DNA from: JAFGPS01 sp964570855
Lineage (GTDB): Bacteria > Planctomycetota > Phycisphaerae > Sedimentisphaerales > Anaerobacaceae
Assembly: GCA_964570855.1 (NCBI GenBank)
Contig: CAZMZR010000006.1
Span: 1 to 64,000 of the forward strand
Length of the DNA stretch: 64,000 bases
Reading direction: 5' to 3'
A program made the translations under genes and the position numbers. Shown in pieces: positions 27,486 through 35,159 of this stretch. Numbering within the stretch: position 1 is the first letter of the stretch; each line of letters begins with the position of its first letter. Below the pieces are notes generated by a model. It was not told where the DNA came from, made no database searches, and saw only the letters and a list, made by a program, of their open reading frames with translations.

Positions 27486-28979
27486 TTACGCCGTCGGGCG
27501 GACCTTTTGCTGATAGAATTTACTGATTACAACATACAAAACCGCCGCCACAAACCAGCCGGGCAGACTCACAAAATAAATTTGCACCGTAAACGTCTGT
27601 TTTATCCATTCCAGACGATCAGATATGCTCAAAATATCTCTTGCTACCAACCAATCAATTATCACAGACATTTTGACCAGTATAGTACATATACTCAGAG
27701 TTACAAGCCAGGCTGCGCCTGCGGCCCAGTTGAACAGTTTCCCGCTGGCCTCGGCATAAGAACTCTGCAGGCCGAACTTCTTTATCAGCCAGAAATCGAC
27801 AAAAATCACCGCTCCCATCGGCATCAGCAGCATTCCGTAAATCGCCACAAAGCCTAACAGCTTCATTGCAAACGCAGGGAACATACCGGCAATTGTTGCT
27901 ATCATGCCTGTAGCCAGTGTCACTTTGAACCGCGATACTTTTGGAATAATAGCCTGGAACGCCAGGCCTGCTCTATATATAGTCGGGTTCGCCGTTGTCC
28001 ATCCCGCTATAATAACACACAGAATTCCCGCGATTCCTGCGGCCCTGTATGCCAGCGGCCCGGGCAGCACATCCGTATCGGCGGGATTCAAATGAAGCTG
28101 ATAAGCGTAAAGAATCGAAGCGCTAATCCAGGCCATGAAGTGGCCCACATACATACCCGAAGCACTTGCCACGCCATACCAGGATTTTTTGGCAAACCTG
28201 AACACGGACAAATCGCTCATCCCGATATGCATCGCCATATTACAGAACCAACCGAAGAACATCACATGCCAGAAGGTGAATTTCACCTGCCCCGGCAGCG
28301 GATCGCCGCCCTTCCAGATGCTCGTATTGGCCAACGTCCACAAGTCACCGACTGATTTTATCTGGGTTCCGGTCACATCGATAAACTGCTTCAAGCCTAC
28401 AAAACCAAACGCCAGAAAAACAAGCACCATCCAGGGAGAGGCGATATTGGCGAACTTTGCAACCGTGTTATAACCGTACGCCGCTACGATAGCGATCAAT
28501 CCACCCAAAACCAAAACGGCAAGGACCCATCCCACACTGTTGGGATACATATCGTTAAGCCCCGGCATATCGAACTTGAACCATACTCCCAGCGCCGTCG
28601 CCGAGACCGTCACCATCGCGCCGGCTAAAAAACAGAACATCACGCCGTTGGTAAGATTGTAAAGCGTCACTAAGCGCCGGCCGCAGATTTTTTCCAACTG
28701 ATAATACAACGTCAGCCTGGCCCGCGTAGCAATCGGCGCACACATCAGCATCCAGCTCAGCACCGCCAGTGCATTTCCGAGAATCAAGCCTACGATAAGA
28801 TCGAAAGCACTCACTCCGGCCGCCACAAAAAGCGGTCCCAGCATCAGCTCCGTCCCGGCACAGTGCTCACCGGCATACATCCCGATGAAGCTCTTGAAAC
28901 CCAACCGTGCCTTCTGCGGCACCGGCTCACGCTCAAACTCCGTCCCCGGTTGTGTCGTTTGGTTTTGCTCTTCACTCAT
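27486..28979 (-). CDS. NCS1-like permease (purine-cytosine permease-type fold)
   Basis: About 497 residues from ATG 28979, which has an AGGG site; an ATG at 29012 would add eleven residues. Around 12 membrane segments are visible. N-terminal features GMYAGEHCAGTELMLGPLFVAAG and SPWMVLVFLAFGFVGLKQFI recall the NCS1/CodB superfamily of cation-coupled nucleobase transporters. Its place between rhaA and the aldolase suggests uptake of L-rhamnose, L-fucose or a related compound rather than a nucleobase. Family placement is moderate; substrate is inferred from context. Confidence 0.75.
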   Translation of the reverse strand: MSEEQNQTTQPGTEFEREPVPQKARLGFKSFIGMYAGEHCAGTELMLGPLFVAAGVSAFDLIVGLILGNALAVLSWMLMCAPIATRARLTLYYQLEKICGRRLVTLYNLTNGVMFCFLAGAMVTVSATALGVWFKFDMPGLNDMYPNSVGWVLAVLVLGGLIAIVAAYGYNTVAKFANIASPWMVLVFLAFGFVGLKQFIDVTGTQIKSVGDLWTLANTSIWKGGDPLPGQVKFTFWHVMFFGWFCNMAMHIGMSDLSVFRFAKKSWYGVASASGMYVGHFMAWISASILYAYQLHLNPADTDVLPGPLAYRAAGIAGILCVIIAGWTTANPTIYRAGLAFQAIIPKVSRFKVTLATGMIATIAGMFPAFAMKLLGFVAIYGMLLMPMGAVIFVDFWLIKKFGLQSSYAEASGKLFNWAAGAAWLVTLSICTILVKMSVIIDWLVARDILSISDRLEWIKQTFTVQIYFVSLPGWFVAAVLYVVISKFYQQKVRPTA

Positions 28980-29056
28980 GCTTCTGCCCTTCATATGTCC
29001 TGTGTTTTTCAATATAGCCTTGCGGAGACGACAAATCCCGCAGACCCGTTTATTTC

Positions 29057-30319
29057 TTATATACGCTTAGTAGTGACTTCAGTCTCGTATCTTTTAACAT
29101 CATCAAGCCACCGCCCACCGACCGGCACATCGGCCTTAAGACAGTAGTAATCCCACACTGCGCCGAATGGCAATGTCTTCAACTCTTCGAGAGTCGCCAG
29201 ACGAGAAGTATAATCGCCGCCCTCTTCGGTTGCACGAAGTTTTTCGGTCGGTTCCAGCAGTGCAATCAGCAGTGCCTTTATCATACATCGCGTCCCTATG
29301 ACCCAGGCCGCCACCCGATTAATGCTGGCGTCGAAAAAGTCGAGCCCGATATGAACCTTGTCGAGCTTCCCGCTGCGTATCAGCTCCTGTGCGATGGCAC
29401 ATAATTCGTCGTTGAGAATAACGACATGGTCGCTGTCCCATCGAACCGGCCGGCTGACATGCAAAAGAAGCTCCGGTACAAACATGAGCACTGACGATAT
29501 TTTATCGGAGATCACCTCCGTGGGATGGAAATGTCCGGCGTCCAGACAGAGAAGCTTCCGACGGGAAACAGCGTAGCCCATATAGAATTCATGCGAGCCG
29601 ACGGTATAACTCTCGGCACCGATACCGAAGAGCTTGGACTCGACCGCATCGAGATGCACCTTGGGATCGATTTTTTCGGCGAAAATTTTATCCAGCGAAT
29701 CAATCAACCGTTCTCTTGGGCCCCACCGGTCGATTGGAATGTCTTTATGCCCATCCGGTATCCAGACATTTGTGACCGTAGTGCTGCCGAGATGTTTGCC
29801 CATTTCAGCGCCGATTTTCCGGCAGGCAATGCCATGCTCAATCCAGAAATCGCGAATACCTTTATCGATATGGCTGAGTGTAAAGCCGTCCGCCGCTTTT
29901 TCGTGAGAGAAATACGTCGGATTAAAATCCATTCCCAGACCGTTTGCCTTGGCCCAGTCTATCCAGCTCTGGAAATGCTCGACGGTTATTTCGTTGCGAT
30001 CGACGAACTTTCCGCCGTTATCGAGATAACAGGCGTGCAGATTAAGGCGATGCCTGCCCGGAATCATGGAGAGCGCCTTTTCAATATCGCCGCGTAATTC
30101 ATCTATCGTCCGGGCCTTACCCGGATAATTCCCCGTGGCCTGGATGCCACCGCCGGACAGCTCGGCCCCAACGGTCTCGAATCCCCCCACATCGTCACCC
30201 TGCCAACAGTGCAGCGATATTGCTATGTCACCGAGCTTCTTTATTGCATTATCCGTATCCACATCAAGTTTTGCATAACATTGTCGTGCCGCTTCATAAG
30301 CCTGTTCAATAGCTTTCAT
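29057..30319 (-). CDS. rhaA: L-rhamnose isomerase
   Basis: A 420-residue protein, the usual length for RhaA (about 419 in E. coli). It begins IEQAYEAARQCYAKLDVDTD and has the family motif HCWQGDDVGGFE near residues 37-48, GNYPGKARTIDELRGDI, LNLHACYLDNG, and LCLDAGHFHPTEVISDKISS with the metal-binding residues. It converts L-rhamnose to L-rhamnulose in the cytoplasm. It is flanked by the permease and the MDR gene, and rhaB lies further upstream, so it belongs to one rhamnose operon. Confidence 0.95.
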   Translation of the reverse strand: MKAIEQAYEAARQCYAKLDVDTDNAIKKLGDIAISLHCWQGDDVGGFETVGAELSGGGIQATGNYPGKARTIDELRGDIEKALSMIPGRHRLNLHACYLDNGGKFVDRNEITVEHFQSWIDWAKANGLGMDFNPTYFSHEKAADGFTLSHIDKGIRDFWIEHGIACRKIGAEMGKHLGSTTVTNVWIPDGHKDIPIDRWGPRERLIDSLDKIFAEKIDPKVHLDAVESKLFGIGAESYTVGSHEFYMGYAVSRRKLLCLDAGHFHPTEVISDKISSVLMFVPELLLHVSRPVRWDSDHVVILNDELCAIAQELIRSGKLDKVHIGLDFFDASINRVAAWVIGTRCMIKALLIALLEPTEKLRATEEGGDYTSRLATLEELKTLPFGAVWDYYCLKADVPVGGRWLDDVKRYETEVTTKRI

Positions 30320-30362
30320 AATATTGCTCTTACTCCAATCTGAATTTTTTTACTACACTTGA

Positions 30363-32033
30363 TTAATCCCTGTATTTTTCCAGAAGTTTCTGCTCGGCCT
30401 GTTTCGTCCAGATTCCGGCATTGAGGCACTGTGCAACTTCCGGCATTTTCTGTCCCATCTGTTCCAGTGTCACCAGCGACAGATTTTTACAGGCCGGATA
30501 AACTATAATTTTGCCAGCAATCGAGCGATTTTCCACCGCGCGTATCCCATCGGCCGCACCCTCAAGCCCGCAAACAGCGGCAACGCTGAGGTTGGTATCA
30601 AGTCTGCCTGTTTCGACTTTCTCCAGCATCCTTATCATATCATCCAACGTGGAACCGCTCGTACCGATGAAATATAATCCTTTCTCTATATACATGTTGA
30701 GGTCTATCTGCCCGGTGACTGTCGCCGGAATGCCGGCAAAAATATTTATCAGGCCGCCCGGTGCGGCGTCTTTCACCGCAGCGGCGACCAAAGTAGGTAT
30801 CGGCGCCATCAAAACCGTATAATCGAAATCTTCGGTAATCTGTTCTTTTGTCGGATTATACGGCTGATACGTGACGGCGTCTTTCTTTGCCAGAGGGTCG
30901 GCGATTTTACTCAACCCGGCCAGTCTCCCGTCGTCCACGTCGCCGGCGAACACGCTGACACCTTCCACGCCCTGGCAGATATTACGAACGATATGCATTA
31001 ATCCCATCGGTCCGCCCGCTCCGATCACATTAATCTTGTCACCGCGACGAATCTCGCCGGTCCCGGGTATTATATACATAGATTCGACCGGATTAGAGCT
31101 TGTGGTCCCGATTATTCGAATACCGCCGTAATGAACCCGCCCCACTGGGGTGACAACCTTCCTGCCGAAACTTCCTCCGCATAACGCTATATTCAACAGG
31201 CCGTTTGTACCGACCAACGAAAGCAATTGTTCGACAACCTCCGCATTGCAGCCGAAGTAAATCACGTCATCGAATTCGGCATCCTCCAACTCCGAGAATC
31301 CTACAACCTCCTTAACAGGCATACCAAGTCTGCTTGAAAGCGTTGATTGACCCATACACGTTATTTTCCAGGGTCGGCCGTACCTGTCAAACAGATTCTC
31401 AAGAACGCTGTCAGCTATTTCGTGGTCCGTAACAATCAGCATTTGACCGTCTTTTTTAATGGTTGTGCGTTCCCTGCAGGCATAAGCATCCTCCACGCAT
31501 GCCCAGGGTTCGATCAGGGCAATCGCCGAGCAGGAAAGTTCCTCTCCGACCGGCAGGAGCATCGAGTCACCCTGCGGCGAAGTAATTACTCTTGTATCCA
31601 TCAGTACGTATTCCTGCAGCGCACCTTCGAAGTTATATCCGAACGCCGCGTTACTGCGGGCCGCCGTGGGAAGCCAGCGATAATCCGTCTGAACAAGGTA
31701 GCGCCGGCCGGGTTCGAAATCATTAACCCCTTCGCCGACGGCCTCAATCCTGACAACAGCCTCGTGTCCTGGAACCGTCGGAGCGTCACCGGGGACATAG
31801 CTGGGAATTTCCTCAAGAACTTCAGGATTAATACCGGAAATAACCTTACTCTTGCGGACATGACCGGAAAACTGTTTCAATAATTTAAGATCGGAAAAGC
31901 AAAGCCCGACCGCCTCTATACGACAGAGAATCTGATGTCTGCCCGGCTTGAAAACTGCTTTGGATTTGTTCAGGACAAGCTTATCCGGTCCAACCAATTG
32001 TACGGCATATTGTGTCTGAAGGCGGTTTGACAT
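30363..32033 (-). CDS. Zinc-type alcohol dehydrogenase family protein with two Rossmann-like regions
   Basis: A 556-residue medium-chain dehydrogenase, about 200 longer than the usual 350. The GroES-like catalytic part is at the N-terminus (EAVGLCFSDLKLL, then PTVPGHEAVVRIEAVGEGV). A first, degenerate nucleotide-binding-like region follows near residues 195-315 (DGQMLIVTDHEIADS, DDVIYFGCNAEVVEQLL). A second, more typical one lies near 335-450 (GDKINVIGAGGPMGLMHIV and later GGLINIFAGIP). The four-cysteine structural zinc loop is not evident. It is transcribed with rhaA, rhaB and a PHP protein, so oxidation or reduction of a rhamnose-derived intermediate is possible. The substrate cannot be read from the sequence. 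Confidence 0.78.
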   Translation of the reverse strand: MSNRLQTQYAVQLVGPDKLVLNKSKAVFKPGRHQILCRIEAVGLCFSDLKLLKQFSGHVRKSKVISGINPEVLEEIPSYVPGDAPTVPGHEAVVRIEAVGEGVNDFEPGRRYLVQTDYRWLPTAARSNAAFGYNFEGALQEYVLMDTRVITSPQGDSMLLPVGEELSCSAIALIEPWACVEDAYACRERTTIKKDGQMLIVTDHEIADSVLENLFDRYGRPWKITCMGQSTLSSRLGMPVKEVVGFSELEDAEFDDVIYFGCNAEVVEQLLSLVGTNGLLNIALCGGSFGRKVVTPVGRVHYGGIRIIGTTSSNPVESMYIIPGTGEIRRGDKINVIGAGGPMGLMHIVRNICQGVEGVSVFAGDVDDGRLAGLSKIADPLAKKDAVTYQPYNPTKEQITEDFDYTVLMAPIPTLVAAAVKDAAPGGLINIFAGIPATVTGQIDLNMYIEKGLYFIGTSGSTLDDMIRMLEKVETGRLDTNLSVAAVCGLEGAADGIRAVENRSIAGKIIVYPACKNLSLVTLEQMGQKMPEVAQCLNAGIWTKQAEQKLLEKYRD

Positions 32034-32050
32034 ATTCCATTCCTTTGAAC

Positions 32051-33415
32051 TTAAAAAGTTGTTTTAAAAGATCCGTCTCGACTTGCACGAGTCACTATAT
32101 CCAGTATTTTCTCGGCCGTCATACCCGCATTCAATCCGGCAAGTTTATCTTCCTGCTGCGGCTCAAGCGAACTTCCCAACTTCCGGAAGAATTCGTTCTT
32201 TTGAGCGGTGTTTTCGAAATTCTCCATCGCCCAATCGCCGGTATAACCAAGACCACACTGTTGTTGTAACACAGAATGAGCATAAACAATATGTGCACCT
32301 TTCAGGAACACCGGCACCAGTTCGGCCAATTCAGGTGTATCGAAACTATCAACAAATTTCTGCCCGGGACTGTTCATCTCCGTACCGACAACAACGGGCA
32401 AATCTCGTTTTTCAGCTACTTCCACAACCGCATAGAGGTTTTCGAGCTTTACATCTTTCGCTCCCGGCGTGTAATTGCGGTCGGGAATAATGTTAAGAGC
32501 AACAGAACCGGTACTAACTGAAACATCGAGCAATTCTTCGATGGCCTTCTCTCCCTCGCTTGTCCCGTCCAGCCATGTATGCACCGGCATACCACCGGCC
32601 GCGAGTATGAATCGGTTCGTATCGGCCATCAGCGGGAACGAGCCTTTATCAGGCTGAACATAACCGACTCCGCCCCGTTTCATCGTCTTTGCCCGAATTG
32701 TATTAAGTAATCCTCTGCTCCGGGGCAATTCCGACAATTCGACCTTAACTCCGAGCTTTTCCTTCCAGAAATCGGCCAGTTGCTGTCCCCGGCCGAAGAT
32801 TTCCTCAGCCTTGCGGGCATAGGCAAGAGTAATGTGACGTTCGGTCGCATTACCGGATGGCGTCAGAACCAGCACCTCATTTTCATAATCTAACTCGGCG
32901 GGTTTGAGATGCTGATTGACCCTGTCGCACAGGAGCCGGTTTCTCTGCTGGGCTGTTTGGCGAAGGCTATTTAGAAATTCCTGCTGCTCGGCATCCAATG
33001 CAGCCTTTGGGAATCCCATTCCCATGTGATATGTAATACCCGGCTCGCCGGGTGAGGTCATCACTCTGGTTGCGAATTCCGGCACAAAAACCCGCGTCTC
33101 GAGTCCTCCGCACCCTTTCAGACCAAGCAATCGGGCCGCTTCAAGGAATTCCTCAAGAGCATCCAGCACATCGAAATCAACCACCCCTGCAACGGCTAAT
33201 CCCGCCTTGCGCGCCAGCCATGCAAATTTGCTCGGAGAATAGCCGTAGCTGTTATAAGAAAAGAAAGTATGACAGTGCAGATTCATATCCGTTCCGGCCT
33301 CAGGCAGATTGATTTTACCCTTTGCCACTTTTTCACATAGCGACGTCAAAGCCTGTTTTCTCTCGGTGGAATCGAAACTATCTAACTGCTTTTCAAGTTC
33401 TTCAAACAATCTCAA
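32051..33415 (-). CDS. PHP-domain protein (predicted metal-dependent phosphoesterase)
   Basis: A 454-residue protein. NLHCHTFFSYNSYGYSP near residues 46-62 gives the first HxH motif of the PHP fold, followed by VAGVVDFDVLDALEEFL, GCGGLETRVF and YHMGMGF. Later VVVGTEMNSPGQKFVDSF and KGAHIVYAHSVLQQQ complete metal-binding positions. The start appears to be TTG at 33415, right after a repeat element; no in-frame ATG lies close upstream. Position between rhaB and the MDR gene suggests a role in sugar-phosphate handling, unproven. Confidence 0.78.
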   Translation of the reverse strand: MRLFEELEKQLDSFDSTERKQALTSLCEKVAKGKINLPEAGTDMNLHCHTFFSYNSYGYSPSKFAWLARKAGLAVAGVVDFDVLDALEEFLEAARLLGLKGCGGLETRVFVPEFATRVMTSPGEPGITYHMGMGFPKAALDAEQQEFLNSLRQTAQQRNRLLCDRVNQHLKPAELDYENEVLVLTPSGNATERHITLAYARKAEEIFGRGQQLADFWKEKLGVKVELSELPRSRGLLNTIRAKTMKRGGVGYVQPDKGSFPLMADTNRFILAAGGMPVHTWLDGTSEGEKAIEELLDVSVSTGSVALNIIPDRNYTPGAKDVKLENLYAVVEVAEKRDLPVVVGTEMNSPGQKFVDSFDTPELAELVPVFLKGAHIVYAHSVLQQQCGLGYTGDWAMENFENTAQKNEFFRKLGSSLEPQQEDKLAGLNAGMTAEKILDIVTRASRDGSFKTTF

Positions 33416-33425
33416 ACCTTTACGG

Positions 33426-33505
33426 AAGTGCCTAAAGTTTGAAATGACTAAAGTGCCTAAAATTATAACTTTTCACTTTAGCTCACTTCAAGCACTTTAG
33501 CTCAT
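33426..33505. repeat. CTAAAGTG repeat element overlapping the end of rhaB
   Basis: A short patterned element. AAGTGCCTAAA occurs at 33426-33436 and 33451-33461, and CACTTTAGCTCA at 33474-33485 and 33493-33504, so the core CTAAAGTG appears in both orientations. CTAAAGTG (33448-33455) can pair with CACTTTAG (33474-33481). The last codons and the stop of rhaB (ending NELKCLK) are written by this element, and the next gene starts just beyond it. It looks like a dispersed palindromic repeat inserted at a gene junction. Confidence 0.65.
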
Positions 33506-34958
33506 TGTATTTTTCTTGCCAAAGTGACACATTCTGAGGTTGATATTCTTTCAACTCGAAGGAGTTACGGACGATTTTTCTGGCCCGGTCCAGGGTTTCT
33601 ATCTGCCCCGTCGCTTTAGCCTGCATCAGGATATTTCCGCTGGCGGTCGCCTCGATAGGGCCGGTTATCACTTTCTTGCCGGTCGCATTGGCCGTGAACC
33701 GGCAAAGCAATTCATTCTTGATCCCGCCTCCGACTATGTGCAGAACCTCTATTGTACTGCCCGTTACATCTTCGATTGCCTCCATGACCTGCCTGTATTT
33801 AAGGGCCAGGCTCTCTAAAACAATCCTCATCATCTGCCCCTTGTCCTCGGTCGGATTCTGTCCGGTACGGGCCAGATATTCGTTAATCCTGTCCGGCATA
33901 TTGCCCGGAGCAAGAAATGTGCTTTCGTCCACATTCAGAAAACCAGCAAACGGTTCCGCCTTCTCCGCCATTGCCGTCAGCTCATTATACGAAAGCTCCA
34001 TCCCCTCTTTCTGCCATTGCCTCCTGCATTCCTGCATCAGCCAAAGCCCCATTATGTTCTTCAAAAGTCGGATCGTATTCTCAACTCCACCTTCGTTGGT
34101 AAATTCATATTCGAATGTTTTGTCGGTCACTATTGCCTTCGGTATTTCCACACCCATAAGGCTCCATGTCCCGGAAGATAAATAGGCCCAATTACCATCT
34201 CCGGCCGGTACACCGGCAATTGCCGAAGCGGTATCGTGTGAGCCGATCGCAATAACCGGAACAGGTCCGCAGCCAAGCTCTTTTTGAAGCTTAGAGCTCA
34301 GTCGTCCTGCTATTGTCCCCGGTTCAACAATCTCAGGTAGGATTTCAATCGGTAGAGATAGTCTGTCTAAAACCTCCTGAGACCACCCAGAGGTCCTCAT
34401 ATCCATAAACTGCGAGGTACTTGCGAGGCTGTATTCCGCGAATATCCTGCCGCATAAGTAATAACTGACAAGATCGGCAATAAAAACAAGATTCTTTGCT
34501 TTTGCAAGCGCTCCCGAGTTTGCGAAACGCATCGCAAGCAGTTGGTAAACGCTGTTCAACTGCATAAACTGAATGCCGGTATTTTCATAAATCTCACGCT
34601 TACTCAGCAGTTCAAAGGCCTGTTCCATCATTCCATTTGTTCGGCTGTCGCGGTAATGATAAGGATTCTCAATTAATTCACCATCGTCATCGAGCAGGCC
34701 GAAATCGACGCCCCAGCCATCAACTCCGATTCCGGAGACTTTATTACCGGCTGCTTTTCCCGCAAGGCCTATGCCGGTTTTAATTTCGGAAAAAAGTTTG
34801 TCAAAATCCCATCTCAGAGAACCATCTTCCTCGACGGGCCCGTTCCCAAAACGATGAATTTCCCCCAGAACGATTCTCTCACCTGAAACCGTGCCAAGCA
34901 TGACCCTCCCGCTTTCGGCACCAAGGTCAACAGCGATATATTTTTTCTCATCCGCCAT
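33483..34958 (-). CDS. rhaB: Rhamnulokinase
   Basis: A 491-residue FGGY-family sugar kinase. The N-terminal IAVDLGAESGRVMLG is the ATP-phosphate motif with the RhaB-typical GAESGR, followed by HRFGNGPVEEDGSLRWD. GIGSHDTASAIAG-like (AIGSHDTASAIAGVPA) and LSSGTWSLMGVE are further family signatures, and LHIVGGGIKNELLC is the adenosine motif. It phosphorylates L-rhamnulose at C1. An AAGGAG site precedes the ATG. It heads the rhamnose operon; its last residues derive from a repeat element. Confidence 0.95.
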   Translation of the reverse strand: MADEKKYIAVDLGAESGRVMLGTVSGERIVLGEIHRFGNGPVEEDGSLRWDFDKLFSEIKTGIGLAGKAAGNKVSGIGVDGWGVDFGLLDDDGELIENPYHYRDSRTNGMMEQAFELLSKREIYENTGIQFMQLNSVYQLLAMRFANSGALAKAKNLVFIADLVSYYLCGRIFAEYSLASTSQFMDMRTSGWSQEVLDRLSLPIEILPEIVEPGTIAGRLSSKLQKELGCGPVPVIAIGSHDTASAIAGVPAGDGNWAYLSSGTWSLMGVEIPKAIVTDKTFEYEFTNEGGVENTIRLLKNIMGLWLMQECRRQWQKEGMELSYNELTAMAEKAEPFAGFLNVDESTFLAPGNMPDRINEYLARTGQNPTEDKGQMMRIVLESLALKYRQVMEAIEDVTGSTIEVLHIVGGGIKNELLCRFTANATGKKVITGPIEATASGNILMQAKATGQIETLDRARKIVRNSFELKEYQPQNVSLWQEKYNELKCLK

Positions 34959-35000
34959 TACAAACTCCTTATTACCAGCTTTTGATACTGAAATGAAGAT

Positions 35001-35029
35001 TTTATACCCCAGATTCTGTGTTATTGCAA
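35001..35029 (-). promoter_or_regulatory. Putative sigma-70 promoter for the rhaB operon
   Basis: On the minus strand TTGCAA (35029-35024) and TATAAA (35006-35001) are separated by exactly 17 bases. The predicted start near 34994 lies about 36 bases before the rhaB ATG, which has its own AAGGAG site. Confidence 0.5.
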
Positions 35030-35052
35030 ATTGAAAATCGAATGAGAAAAGT

Positions 35053-35068
35053 TTAAGGCATACCTTAA
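35053..35068. promoter_or_regulatory. 16-bp palindrome, candidate operator
   Basis: TTAAGGCATACCTTAA has perfect 6-bp arms around CATA. It sits between the two divergent promoters, about 25 bp upstream of the rhaB -35 box, a position suited to an activator or a shared regulator. No regulator gene for rhamnose is in the window. Confidence 0.4.
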
Positions 35069-35099
35069 GCGTATATCTGTGAAAAGCTCATAAAAATCC

Positions 35100-35128
35100 T
35101 TGCAAAATCAATCCCATTCGATTAAAAT
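35100..35128 (+). promoter_or_regulatory. Putative sigma-70 promoter for the C10 peptidase gene
   Basis: TTGCAA (35100-35105) and TAAAAT (35123-35128) are 17 bases apart, about 31 bases before the ATG at 35160. The ribosome site GGTGGAGG follows. It is divergent from the rhaB promoter. Confidence 0.45.
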
Positions 35129-35159
35129 AATGCTTATTAACGAAACCGGTGGAGGTTAA

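Noticed and set aside
20376..34958. Microcompartment-based fucose/rhamnose degradation
   Set aside because: No shell-protein genes or encapsulation tails were found in this region; the enzymes look free or membrane-linked.
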